Shown here one piece after another: positions 54,825-62,530 of a stretch of 64,000 bases of DNA; positions within the stretch are counted from its first letter, which is position 1, and every line of letters begins with the position of its first letter. Both the position numbers and the translations under genes were made by a program. Source of the stretch: Chloroflexi bacterium HGW-Chloroflexi-6. GTDB lineage: Bacteria > Chloroflexota > Anaerolineae > Anaerolineales > Villigracilaceae. A model generated the notes under the pieces. That model saw only the letters and a list, made by a program, of their open reading frames with translations. It was not told the origin of the DNA and ran no database searches. Location of the stretch: the NCBI GenBank assembly GCA_002840685.1, contig PHBU01000019.1:21398-85397 (forward strand). Direction: 5' to 3'.

Positions 54825-56210
54825 TCAGTCCTCCACTCCCCAGGCCAACAGCTTGCGATAATCATCCTCGTTATCGACATCGAATAACAACTGTTCATCG
54901 TGCCAGGGAATGTACTCGACTGGATATTCACGAAAGAGCGCCCTCCCGCCAATATCCCCGCTTAGCTTGAGCAGGTCTGGGAAAGTGACCCGGTCGAACA
55001 GGACGGGGTTTCCGCGCCTGTCGGCGATCAGTGGCGCGACAATCGGGAACAACCCCTCAGCGTGGCGGCTTTTCAAGGCTTCGAGCACGTGTCGTGTAAC
55101 CTGTGGCTGGTCGGCGAGCAGGAAGATAGCGGCCCCCTCCCCGGCCCTCCCCCAAATTCGACGAACTTCAGTCGAATTTGGGGGAGGGTGGCCCGCTGCA
55201 GGCAGGGCCGGGTGGGGATTCAGTCCCGTTCGAATCGATGAAGCCTGTCCCTCTTTCCAATTTTCATTTCTGACGATCATTACATCCAAATCGCGCACGG
55301 CCGCTTCGACCTCGTCCGCGTTGGCCCCGGTCACAATCACCACCGGTGAAAGCCCGGCCGAGAGGGCGGTTTTGGCGATAACCCGCACAAAGGGCTGGCC
55401 GTGAAAATCGAGCAGTTGCTTGGGCTTGCCGTAGCGAGTTGACTCGCCGGCGGCCAGGATAATGCCCGCCACCGGCTCAAGAACGGCATGGATTTTATCC
55501 TGCTCCAGGCTGGCGACCAGCAGGCTGTCGTAATTTTTGAGTAACGCTGTTGCCATACCCCCGCCCAGTGATTGCAACTCCGGGGTATCGGCCTGGTTGA
55601 GCAGCGCAACTTTCCTGGCTCCCGCCGGGACGTTTTTCAACCCGCCTTGCGGTTGATTCAGCACCCGCGTCAGGTCCGCGGCTGAAACATTCCCGCCGAT
55701 CTGAATGCCGCTCAGTGCCGTAAATTGCTCTGCCCTGTGGACTGTTCCCTCGTCCAGCGGCCGGTTCAGCCCGCTCAGGCCTGCCATAACTATGACCAGT
55801 TCAACAAACTGCGGGATGGCTGGCTCGTGTTCCGCCGGCGCTTTGAGCGGCTTCTGGCGGGAACCATCCGCTTCTATTATTAATGGCAGATCGTGAAACC
55901 CGGCAAACTGGTGCAGATGCTCCAGTTGTTCCGGGGTCAGGCCGCCGTAGCGGTCGCTTTCCTGGTCAAGTCTGCCGGTAATCAGCGTTATTCCCTGCGC
56001 TGGAATTTCGGGTATGGGTTGACCCGCCTGCCATGTCAGGTGCGCATCTGCCAGGGATGTTTGCCAGGCACCCAGGTGGGTGCTGGTTGTGACCAGCGCC
56101 GGCGCCAGGTCGCGGGCCAGTTTAAATAAAGCGGTTGTTTTGCCGCCTGCGCCGACCAGGGCGATCGATTGCGCGCCGGTTACTCTCAAGGCTTTGGCGA
56201 GTGTTAGCAT
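54825..56210 (-). CDS. YqeC-MocA fusion protein (selenium-dependent molybdenum hydroxylase maturation)
   Basis: 461 residues joining two domains. Residues ~1-235 are YqeC-like with GAGGKTT near the start, TTSTHLGA and a later IEADGSR; ~245-461 are a MocA-like nucleotidyltransferase with LAAGESTRYGKPKQ, GQASSIRTGL and LADQPQV. YqeC is a marker of selenium-dependent molybdenum hydroxylases. Between SIRTGL and IFLLADQP lies about 30 extra residues (nt 55131-55219) built from a palindromic DNA repeat (55145-55188), translated in frame. Placed between yqeB and mocA, all on the minus strand within 15 bp of each other. Confidence 0.9.
   Translation of the reverse strand: MLTLAKALRVTGAQSIALVGAGGKTTALFKLARDLAPALVTTSTHLGAWQTSLADAHLTWQAGQPIPEIPAQGITLITGRLDQESDRYGGLTPEQLEHLHQFAGFHDLPLIIEADGSRQKPLKAPAEHEPAIPQFVELVIVMAGLSGLNRPLDEGTVHRAEQFTALSGIQIGGNVSAADLTRVLNQPQGGLKNVPAGARKVALLNQADTPELQSLGGGMATALLKNYDSLLVASLEQDKIHAVLEPVAGIILAAGESTRYGKPKQLLDFHGQPFVRVIAKTALSAGLSPVVIVTGANADEVEAAVRDLDVMIVRNENWKEGQASSIRTGLNPHPALPAAGHPPPNSTEVRRIWGRAGEGAAIFLLADQPQVTRHVLEALKSRHAEGLFPIVAPLIADRRGNPVLFDRVTFPDLLKLSGDIGGRALFREYPVEYIPWHDEQLLFDVDNEDDYRKLLAWGVED
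55145..55188. repeat. In-frame palindromic repeat inside the YqeC-MocA gene
   Basis: An 18-bp perfect inverted repeat (CCCTCCCCCAAATTCGAC and its complement, 8-base loop) within coding sequence, in a 90-bp insert. Confidence 0.85.
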
Positions 56211-56216
56211 GGCTGG

Positions 56217-57035
56217 TTAGCGCCCGTCGTTCAAGGTCTGATAGGCCAAAATCGCCTCCAGTGCCGCGCCGCCGATGGCCAGGGCCTTGTCTGAAACCAG
56301 GAAGCAGTATTCGCGTTTGTCGCGCGCATCCAGATCGCCGACTTTCAGGCCGCGTGAAACAACCAGTCCCGGGCGGATCAAGCCGCGCAGGACGCCGGCA
56401 AAGGGGGCGCTTATTGGCTGCCCGGCAACCTCGGCAATCACCTGGCCTGGTTCAATATGCTCCCCGATTTGCGCGTAGCCAATAAATTGACCGTCTGCCG
56501 GGGCCCGCAGGACGCGGCCTGGCTCGCCGTCAGGTTGGCCGCTGTCGGGGTTGCTTGCGCCGCGCCAGAACACTCGCCCCAGGGTGTGGCCGCGCTGGGT
56601 CTCGATCAGGGCCTGGCAGTTTTCGCCCGCGATAAAGCCCGGGCCGAGGCCGATCAGCAGGGGCGTGGAAATTGTCAACGGTTCGGGCGGACGTTTGAGC
56701 AGGCGCGCATCGATAACGGCTGAAAGCTGAAGGCGCTGCCCTGAGCCTGTCGAAGGATTGAACGTTGGAAGGTTGGCAAGGTCGGGGTCGACAATAACTG
56801 GAATTTGGCCTTGTTCGAAGGCGGCGATGGTATGCGCTTCGCTTTCGACCCGCAAGGCAGTCACTTCCTCGACCTGCCATTGGCCTTCGTAGACTGCTTC
56901 GCAGAAAGAAACCGCGCGGCGGACGGCCAGCGGTTGCTCGAGCTCGCTGATCAGCACCTGAAAACCGGCGCGGTGCAGGCGCAGGGCGACTCCGCTTGCC
57001 AGGTCGCCCCCGCCTCGAATGAGAATGAGAGTCAT
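56217..57035 (-). CDS. yqeB: YqeB: selenium-dependent molybdenum cofactor maturation protein
   Basis: 272 residues from ATG 57035 (a GTG at 57047 is possible). The EF2563/YqeB signature is clear: MTLILIRGGGDLASGVALRL at the start, with SELEQPLAVRR, a central IGLGPGF block and a C-terminal ISAPFAGVLRG. YqeB and YqeC are taken as needed for hydroxylases whose Mo centre carries a labile selenium. A NPSTGSGQ stretch comes from a common short DNA repeat (56739-56756) that inserted in frame. Last base of the stop is 6 bp from yqeC-mocA. Confidence 0.9.
   Translation of the reverse strand: MTLILIRGGGDLASGVALRLHRAGFQVLISELEQPLAVRRAVSFCEAVYEGQWQVEEVTALRVESEAHTIAAFEQGQIPVIVDPDLANLPTFNPSTGSGQRLQLSAVIDARLLKRPPEPLTISTPLLIGLGPGFIAGENCQALIETQRGHTLGRVFWRGASNPDSGQPDGEPGRVLRAPADGQFIGYAQIGEHIEPGQVIAEVAGQPISAPFAGVLRGLIRPGLVVSRGLKVGDLDARDKREYCFLVSDKALAIGGAALEAILAYQTLNDGR
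56739..56756. repeat. Short dispersed repeat captured in the yqeB gene
   Basis: CCCTGAGCCTGTCGAAGG, a widespread 18-base bacterial repeat, is read in frame as PSTGSGQ on the minus strand. Confidence 0.75.
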
Positions 57036-57043
57036 AGGGTTGT

Positions 57044-58045
57044 TCACTGTTTTTCCGCGTGTTTTATGCGCAGGATGGCGATCTTGGTCGGGTGGTTGAA
57101 GGGGGTCGGATCGGTTGGATGGCCTGCGACCCGGCCGGCGGGGAGTCCGCAGAAATCTTCGGGGACCGGAACCAGCTGCTCGATGGAAACGAAGCCATCC
57201 AGGCAGAGCGAGTCCAATAGTTCCATAAAATCGGCTCCGCTGACAAAAAGGGCGTTGTTGATGACCACCAGCCATCCACCGCTCTTGACCAGCGGACGGG
57301 CTTTGTTGATCAGCCGGGCCGGGTCGTTTTCCAGGTCCACGCGGCCTTTGGCTGTGGACGAGAAAAAAGGCGGGTCGAGCAGGACGCAGTCGAAGGTCTG
57401 GTTTTCGCGTTTGAAGCGGCTGACCGCTGGGAAGAAGTCGGCGCTGACGAAGTCGCTTTTAACGATTGGGAAGCCGTTCAGGGTGTAGGAAGCCTTTCCC
57501 AGATTGAGAAAATCGCGGTTGCGGTCGAGTTGGACAACGCGCGCAGCTTTCCCGGCCATGGCGGCCACACCCAGGCTGCCGGTGTAGGCGAAGGTGTTGA
57601 GCACGCTTTTGCCGGCCATGTTTTCCTTTAACCAGCTTCGCAGGTTGCGGGTGTCGAGGTACAGGCTGGCGTCGCGGTTCATGGTCAGGTCAACGGAGTA
57701 CCAGACTCCGTTTTCACGGATCTTGCGGTCAGGCACCTGGCCGTGCAGCAGCAGGCCTTGTTTTTCCTGGCGGGTGGTACCTTGGCGGGTTTTGAGCACA
57801 ATGGCCTGCACCCAGGGCAATTTTTCAAGGTAGAAAGCCTGCGCCTCGCGGATGGCCGAGATGCCGAGAATGGGCACTTCGGCGTAATTATTGAAAACCA
57901 GGGTGCGGGCGTACAAGTCAACCACCAGGTCGGGGTCGCCTTCGGTGAATCCGTTGAACAGTCGCAGGGCAGATTGATGCTTTTCGTCCAGCAGGTGGGC
58001 GCGGGGCGAGAGGGCTTTTTCGAACAGGCGGGTGATGGGCGGCAT
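57044..58045 (-). CDS. RlmI/RlmK-like class I rRNA methyltransferase
   Basis: 333 residues from MPPITRLFEKALS (a Met 11 codons earlier is possible). It has a PUA-like N-terminal part and a Rossmann methyltransferase part: VLNTFAYTGSLGVAA (SAM loop), QLDRNRDFL (acidic motif II) and LLDPPFF (catalytic DPPF-type motif IV). The family methylates C5 of rRNA cytosine (RlmI) or guanine N2/N7 (RlmK/L). The gene overlaps nothing but nearly touches yqeB; the tRNA-Glu promoter lies just upstream on the other strand. Confidence 0.88.
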   Translation of the reverse strand: MPPITRLFEKALSPRAHLLDEKHQSALRLFNGFTEGDPDLVVDLYARTLVFNNYAEVPILGISAIREAQAFYLEKLPWVQAIVLKTRQGTTRQEKQGLLLHGQVPDRKIRENGVWYSVDLTMNRDASLYLDTRNLRSWLKENMAGKSVLNTFAYTGSLGVAAMAGKAARVVQLDRNRDFLNLGKASYTLNGFPIVKSDFVSADFFPAVSRFKRENQTFDCVLLDPPFFSSTAKGRVDLENDPARLINKARPLVKSGGWLVVINNALFVSGADFMELLDSLCLDGFVSIEQLVPVPEDFCGLPAGRVAGHPTDPTPFNHPTKIAILRIKHAEKQ

Positions 58046-58068
58046 GGATACTATTAAATCACATCTTG

Positions 58069-58097
58069 TTGACTTCATGTGAATGCAGTGATAAAAT
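58069..58097 (+). promoter_or_regulatory. Promoter of tRNA-Glu
   Basis: TTGACT (58069), 17-bp spacer, TAAAAT (58092), 17 bp before the tRNA 5' end. Confidence 0.8.
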
Positions 58098-58113
58098 ACA
58101 GCCCGCTCAAGAC

Positions 58114-58186
58114 GCCCCCATCGTCTAGTGGCCCAGGACGGAGCCCTCTCAAGGCTCAAACCGGGATTCGAATTCCCGTGGGGGCA
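58114..58186 (+). tRNA. tRNA-Glu (anticodon CUC)
   Basis: Acceptor GCCCCCA pairs with TGGGGGC, discriminator A; anticodon loop CTCTCAA gives CUC for codon GAG; T arm CCGGGATTCGAATTCCCG. The 3' end is the likely attachment site of the element that follows immediately. Confidence 0.97.
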
Positions 58187-58261
58187 CTCATCAATTATGT
58201 AATGAAAACTTGAGAGGGTAGTTCGTATGCCTTCCCTGTTTAAATCTCAGGGAGTATCAAA

Positions 58262-58468
58262 ATGCCAGACCTGAAGGAGTACATTGAAACTTCTCAAGCG
58301 GCAGAAAAATTAAACTACCATGTCGAGCATGTACGTCGGATGATGCGCGAAGGCAGTTTGATGGGGATAAAAATTGGCCGCACCTGGCTCGTGCAAAAAA
58401 AATCTCTTGACGAGTATATTGCACGAACATCTAATATGAATAAACACGATCCACGCCGAACTCAGTAG
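58262..58468 (+). CDS. Excisionase/MerR-like helix-turn-helix protein
   Basis: 68 residues: a single winged HTH_17-type unit (ETSQAAEKLNYHVEHVRRMMREGSLMG split over two helices) with KIGRTWLVQKKSLDEYI wing, the layout of Xis-type proteins. CAGGGAG lies ~9 bases ahead. It sits first in the element, 75 bp from tRNA-Glu, with its own terminator; it may control excision and the operon promoter downstream, which carries a dyad. Confidence 0.85.
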   Translation: MPDLKEYIETSQAAEKLNYHVEHVRRMMREGSLMGIKIGRTWLVQKKSLDEYIARTSNMNKHDPRRTQ

Positions 58469-58500
58469 AACTTCCTGAATAATCAGGAAGTTCTTTTTTA
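58467..58500 (+). terminator. Terminator after the excisionase-like gene
   Basis: AGAACTTCCTGA, loop ATAA, TCAGGAAGTTCT, then a run of T. Confidence 0.9.
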
Positions 58501-58505
58501 TTTGC

Positions 58506-58549
58506 TTGACTATATTTTCATCTTGCTGTAAGATATTGTGTGACACAAT
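58506..58549 (+). promoter_or_regulatory. Operon promoter with overlapping 15-bp dyad operator
   Basis: TTGACT (58506), exactly 17 bp, TAAGAT (58529). Directly after the -10 box comes ATTGTG TGA CACAAT (58535-58549), a perfect dyad covering the expected start of transcription, so a bound dimer would block it. The excisionase-like protein is the nearest candidate repressor. The first gene starts at 58581. Confidence 0.8.
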
Positions 58550-58580
58550 AGGTAAGTTTGTTTTAGATAGCGAGGAGCAA

Positions 58581-59015
58581 ATGACCGTATTTTTTATCCT
58601 GATCCTATTCATAATCGCGCTGCTCTTTGGTTTCTCATCCATGTCGCAATCCTATGCTACCGCCCAGCAGGCCCAGGCGGCCATCGAAGCCAGCCGGACG
58701 GCGCAGATCGCCAGCACCGGCAACCTGGTCGTGATTGTCACTCTCGCGATTGTGCTCTTGGTAGCCATTGCCATCATCGCCTACCTGCTGCTGCACGCCA
58801 GGCAACCAGCAGGTCAACGTGGGAATTCCCGGCCAAACACAAGCCAGGTGCCCCAGGCGGATTTGAGCAGCTTGCTGCCCGCGATGCTCACGATGCTGCT
58901 ACTCCAAGCCATGCAAAAACAGAGTGACCCCGAGTCAGACATGTTGTTTCGCTCCAGATACGAGGCTGATTTAGCTTTGCTCGAAGATGAAGACACGATC
59001 TCTTGGATGATGTGA
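58581..59015 (+). CDS. Two-TM membrane protein of the element
   Basis: 144 residues from ATG 58581 with GAGGAG ahead. TM helices at ~2-20 and ~49-72 with an Ala/Gln/Ser-rich stretch between, then a soluble, acidic C terminus (SDPESDMLFRSRYEAD). No family recognised. Its stop shares a base with the next start (TGATG). It may anchor the FtsK-like pump. Confidence 0.8.
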   Translation: MTVFFILILFIIALLFGFSSMSQSYATAQQAQAAIEASRTAQIASTGNLVVIVTLAIVLLVAIAIIAYLLLHARQPAGQRGNSRPNTSQVPQADLSSLLPAMLTMLLLQAMQKQSDPESDMLFRSRYEADLALLEDEDTISWMM

Positions 59016-59944
59016 TGTTCGCCAAACTGCGCCTGCCCCTGCTCGCCTTGTTCTTGTCTGCCTGTGCCAATACAGCGGATTATGTTCCCGCGCGCCTGAC
59101 CACGCCAACCGTCACCCCGAACGTGTACGACTTGGCACTCGGCAATATTCAGGCCCAGGCAACGCTGGATGCAATGCAGGCAACATCCCAGGCAATCTCA
59201 GCGGAACTTACTGCCACCGCCTACGCCCCTACCCAACAGGCCATCGAGACAGCCACCGAACGAGCTTGGCAAATCATCGGCTGGACAGCCACCGCCGCGG
59301 TTGAGCAGACTGTTACCTCGGCGAACGGAACGGCCACCGCCCAGGCATGGACGCCTACCCCGAACTTCACCGCCACCGTTGAATCCGCTCAGGCTGCGGC
59401 CCAGGCCACCGCCCTGCACGGGGAAGCGGTGAGTGTCGAATTGGCGATCGAGCGCGAACGGATGATGAACAAGGTGCAGGCAGTGGTTCCCTGGGGCGCT
59501 CTGATCGTAGCGCTGGTTTTCACGTTGGTGATGGCCTGGCGCTGGAGCAAAGTCCGCCCGGTGCAGCGCGACCCGCGCGGGGATGCACCCCTGCTGATCA
59601 TCGATGGCAAGGTGTACGACGCCGATCGCAACCCCTTCCCGCTGGTGGATCTGTCCGGTCCCAAACCACAAATCCCGGCCCTGACATCCCCGGAACTCCA
59701 GTCTGCCACCACTGCCCGTGACCAGATGATCGACCTGGCCACTCGCGGTAGCCAGGGGCAGACACCACAACGCAAAGCACTCGCCCAGAAGATGGCCGCA
59801 CAGAACATCCTGCCGCCCACCGCTCAGATACGGGTGCTGCCGCCCGAACAAGCCCGCCCACTGCTGGGGGATGTCATCCCTGGAATAGTGCGGGACGCGA
59901 TCGAGACCGACCTAACAGCACAAGGAGAAACCGATGACGAATAA
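59015..59944 (+). CDS. Lipoprotein/single-TM protein of the element
   Basis: 309 residues from ATG 59015. Lipobox LFLSAC (Cys about residue 17), then an Ala/Thr-rich extended region (~25-145) with repeated TATA-type motifs, a TM helix (~158-176, WGALIVALVFTLVMAWRW), and a cytoplasm-side half with a pilus-like or pump-docking look. No family recognised. The stop overlaps the ATPase start by 11 bp. Alternatively the first helix is only a signal anchor. Confidence 0.78.
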   Translation: MFAKLRLPLLALFLSACANTADYVPARLTTPTVTPNVYDLALGNIQAQATLDAMQATSQAISAELTATAYAPTQQAIETATERAWQIIGWTATAAVEQTVTSANGTATAQAWTPTPNFTATVESAQAAAQATALHGEAVSVELAIERERMMNKVQAVVPWGALIVALVFTLVMAWRWSKVRPVQRDPRGDAPLLIIDGKVYDADRNPFPLVDLSGPKPQIPALTSPELQSATTARDQMIDLATRGSQGQTPQRKALAQKMAAQNILPPTAQIRVLPPEQARPLLGDVIPGIVRDAIETDLTAQGETDDE

Positions 59945-61262
59945 TCTAGAGATTTCCCACCGCCAAATGCGCCTGGCCGAGACCATCTCGCGCCAACTTG
60001 TGAACGCCCTGATCCGCCGCAAGCTGACACCCGCCTTTAGCGACTTTTTTATTACCCACCTGGCTGGGCTGACGCCGCTGATCGCCGTACTCGACACCGC
60101 AAAACTTGGAGACCACAGTGCTTATGTCAGCGCGGATTTGCTGCATCAATTGAGCACCGACCTGGGCGGTCTACCGGTCTATCTCTCAAACCACTCCGGT
60201 ATCCGTTATGTCATTCTGCTCTCGCCTTTGCCCAAGTTGCCCCGCAAAGTCGATCTGCCCCTGGACATCCCGCGCGGCAAGCTGGCGGTTGGGGTGCGCT
60301 TCAGCGGCCAGCCGGTGCTCTTGGAGTGGGAAACGCTGTTGCACCTGGCCGTTCTGGGTGCTACCGGCTCGGGCAAGTCGATCTTCCTGCAAAGCCTGGT
60401 TACACAAGCAATCCGGGACGAAATGAAAATCTTGCTCTCGGATATCGATCAAACGACATTCGGAATGCTCGAAAGTCACCCCAACCTGGCCGCACCCATC
60501 GCCAGCACTCCGCAGGAAGCCCTAGGGCTGATCGAGCAGGCCATCGCCGAGTGCGACCGGCGCGCCGAATTGTTCAGGCAAGTGCCCGAACGCCCACAGA
60601 AATTGAGCGAATACAACGCCTTGATGGTGAAGCAGGGAAAAGAACCGCTGCCCAGAATGCTGGTTGTCCTGGATGAAGCCAGCAGCGTGCTAACTGCCCT
60701 GGGCGGCGCGAAAGGCGCGATGGGCCAGGCCCTAGCCACGCTCGGCTGGCGCGGACGCAAGTTCGGCATCCACTTTGTTTTTGCGGCCCAGGAGTTCACC
60801 AAGGACATTCTCGGCCCCGTCCGCGACCAGGTGGGTCTGACACTTTGTTTTCGGGTGGGCAACGCCCAGATGGCCGAACGGATGGGCTGTAACCGGGCGG
60901 AACGTATCCCGGAGAACCGGCCAGGGCTGGCGATCAGCAACCGGCATGGGCCCATTCAGACCTACTTTGTCGAGTCATCTGCGCTGGGTCAGGGCCAGAA
61001 GTTGTTGCCTTCACTGAACGACTTTGAACGCACCCTGTTTGCCCGTTCTCAACGCGAGACTAATGGGCGGCTATCCATCCCCATTTTGGTGGGGTGGGGG
61101 CAGCGCGAACGGGCGGCCCGCCAGATGCTCGAAACGTGGGAATTGCGAGGTTGGGTTTTGCGCGATCCACAACGAGACAATGCCCGCTATATCACGGCCA
61201 AATTGGTCGAAATTATGTCAAACCGTCAAGCCGGTCAAGCCCCGTCAAACCCGGCCCGGTAA
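59934..61262 (+). CDS. FtsK/SpoIIIE-HerA-type DNA translocase ATPase
   Basis: 442 residues. N-terminal ~130 residues are soluble; then Walker A GATGSGKS (142-149), Walker B LVVLDE (243-248) and the later RGRKFGIHFVFAAQE region with sensor-like Gln; the C-terminal part (~330-420) is winged-helix-like (ARQMLETWELRGWVLRDP). No TM helix of its own, so the two membrane proteins upstream may recruit it. The type pumps double-stranded DNA (FtsK, SpoIIIE, TraB, TcpA). Its C-terminal codons are made of GTCAARCC repeats that double as iterons. Confidence 0.88.
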   Translation: MTNNLEISHRQMRLAETISRQLVNALIRRKLTPAFSDFFITHLAGLTPLIAVLDTAKLGDHSAYVSADLLHQLSTDLGGLPVYLSNHSGIRYVILLSPLPKLPRKVDLPLDIPRGKLAVGVRFSGQPVLLEWETLLHLAVLGATGSGKSIFLQSLVTQAIRDEMKILLSDIDQTTFGMLESHPNLAAPIASTPQEALGLIEQAIAECDRRAELFRQVPERPQKLSEYNALMVKQGKEPLPRMLVVLDEASSVLTALGGAKGAMGQALATLGWRGRKFGIHFVFAAQEFTKDILGPVRDQVGLTLCFRVGNAQMAERMGCNRAERIPENRPGLAISNRHGPIQTYFVESSALGQGQKLLPSLNDFERTLFARSQRETNGRLSIPILVGWGQRERAARQMLETWELRGWVLRDPQRDNARYITAKLVEIMSNRQAGQAPSNPAR

Positions 61263-61282
61263 CGTCAAACCACCTTCAAACC
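61217..61282 (+). repeat. GTCAARCC iterons before parM (candidate parC)
   Basis: Copies at 61217, 61225, 61234, 61244 and 61264, with a TTCAAACC variant at 61275; starts are 8, 9, 10, 20 and 11 bp apart, so on one face of the helix. They overlap the end of the ATPase gene and lie just ahead of parM, where ParR-type proteins bind their centromere. Confidence 0.8.
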
Positions 61283-61302
61283 CGGAATAAGGAGAAATAA
61301 CC

Positions 61303-62295
61303 ATGGAAAACAATCTTATCCCCCTCGGCATTGATGCCGGAAATGGTGCCTTCAAGTTGTATGGCGCGAACGGCGGCCTGGAAATTGTCTCGCAGGTTGC
61401 CACCAACGGCAGCCAGAAAGTGCTCAACACGATGGGCCTGCGCAAGGCCAAGGCCCCGCTGGCCATCCAGAACGAGAACGGCCAGTTCTACGTTGGGCCG
61501 AACGCCCACGACTATGGACGCCCGGTTGAAAACCTGGATGTGGATCGCTTTAATGGCACGCCCGAAATGAAAGTGCTGCTGCACGGCTCTCTGACCCGCT
61601 ATCAGAAGCGCTTTGGCGCGTTCAACGCCCCACTCTCGGTGGTGGTTGGTCTGCCGAATGAAGTCCTGACCGGCGAGCAGGCCGAGCAGAACGTCGAGAA
61701 TGTGAAGCGCTGGATTCGCGGCTCTCATGCCTGGACGGCAGATGGCCAAGACTACAGCCTGCAAATCGCCGAGGTCAAAGTAGCCAGCCAGGTTACGGGC
61801 GGCCTGTTCGATTACCTGCTGAACGCCGAAGGGAAATTTATCGCCGAACGCAAGGGTGCTTTCAATGGTGAAGTCGGTGTGGTCACGGTTGGCTTTGGCA
61901 CGGTGGAATTGATGGTGGTGCGCGATCGCACCCCCGTCCAGCGCTTCACGACTGGCGCGGCATCCGGTGTGCGCCGTCTGTTAGAGATCGTCAATGGACA
62001 GCGGCTGTACTCGCTGGGTGAGCTGGACACCCAGCTGCGGGCCGGGCAGTTGAACATCCGCGAGGCCCTGCCGATCTGGGAGCGCGAAGTGACCGGTGTC
62101 ATCGAACGCCAGTGGGGCACGGCCTGGAAGCGTTTTGCAGCAGTTTTAATCATGGGCGGTGGAGCCATTCTGCTTAAGGACACTTTGCCGTACCGCTTCG
62201 GCGGTAAGGCCTACATCCCGGACGAACCGGTGCAGGCCATCGCGCGCGGGCTGTACCGCCTGACCCTGCTCGAGCAGACGCGCAAGGCCAAGTAA
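61303..62295 (+). CDS. ParM/Alp-like actin-family plasmid segregation ATPase
   Basis: 330 residues from ATG 61303, AAGGAG 8 bases before. Actin/ParM fold: phosphate-1 loop GIDAGNGAFKLYG, phosphate-2 loop VVTVGFGTVELMVV, adenosine loop LIMGGGAILL. ParM polymerises with ATP to push DNA copies apart, with ParR as DNA adaptor. It lies right after the iterons and overlaps by 1 bp (TAATG) with the ParR-like gene. A chromosomal integrated element with this module implies a plasmid-like free phase. Confidence 0.9.
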   Translation: MENNLIPLGIDAGNGAFKLYGANGGLEIVSQVATNGSQKVLNTMGLRKAKAPLAIQNENGQFYVGPNAHDYGRPVENLDVDRFNGTPEMKVLLHGSLTRYQKRFGAFNAPLSVVVGLPNEVLTGEQAEQNVENVKRWIRGSHAWTADGQDYSLQIAEVKVASQVTGGLFDYLLNAEGKFIAERKGAFNGEVGVVTVGFGTVELMVVRDRTPVQRFTTGAASGVRRLLEIVNGQRLYSLGELDTQLRAGQLNIREALPIWEREVTGVIERQWGTAWKRFAAVLIMGGGAILLKDTLPYRFGGKAYIPDEPVQAIARGLYRLTLLEQTRKAK

Positions 62296-62528
62296 TGACA
62301 CGCGGACGCCCACCTGCCACGACCTCGGCCTGGGAGTGTCACATCCACCTGCGCTTGCGGGAGGGTGAAGACGATGACTTAATCGCCTTCCTGGGCAGCC
62401 TGCCAGCTCGCAAGCGCGCTACAGCACTGAAATCTGTCCTGCGCAACGGCGGGTCGCTCTTCAACCAGGCAGACGATGAACAAATCGATGAAGAGATGCT
62501 ATCTGCCATCGACGACTTTCTAAAATAA
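62295..62528 (+). CDS. ParR-like small DNA-binding adaptor (candidate)
   Basis: 77 residues, basic N terminus (MTRGRPPATTSAW), then a short beta strand (CHIHLRL) and helices with LPARKRATALKSVL, matching a ribbon-helix-helix unit followed by an acidic C-terminal tail (DEQIDEEMLSAIDDF). ParR proteins are of this type: RHH dimers that bind iterons and touch ParM through an acidic end. Identification rests on place, size and shape rather than sequence match. Confidence 0.65.
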   Translation: MTRGRPPATTSAWECHIHLRLREGEDDDLIAFLGSLPARKRATALKSVLRNGGSLFNQADDEQIDEEMLSAIDDFLK

Positions 62529-62530
62529 GT

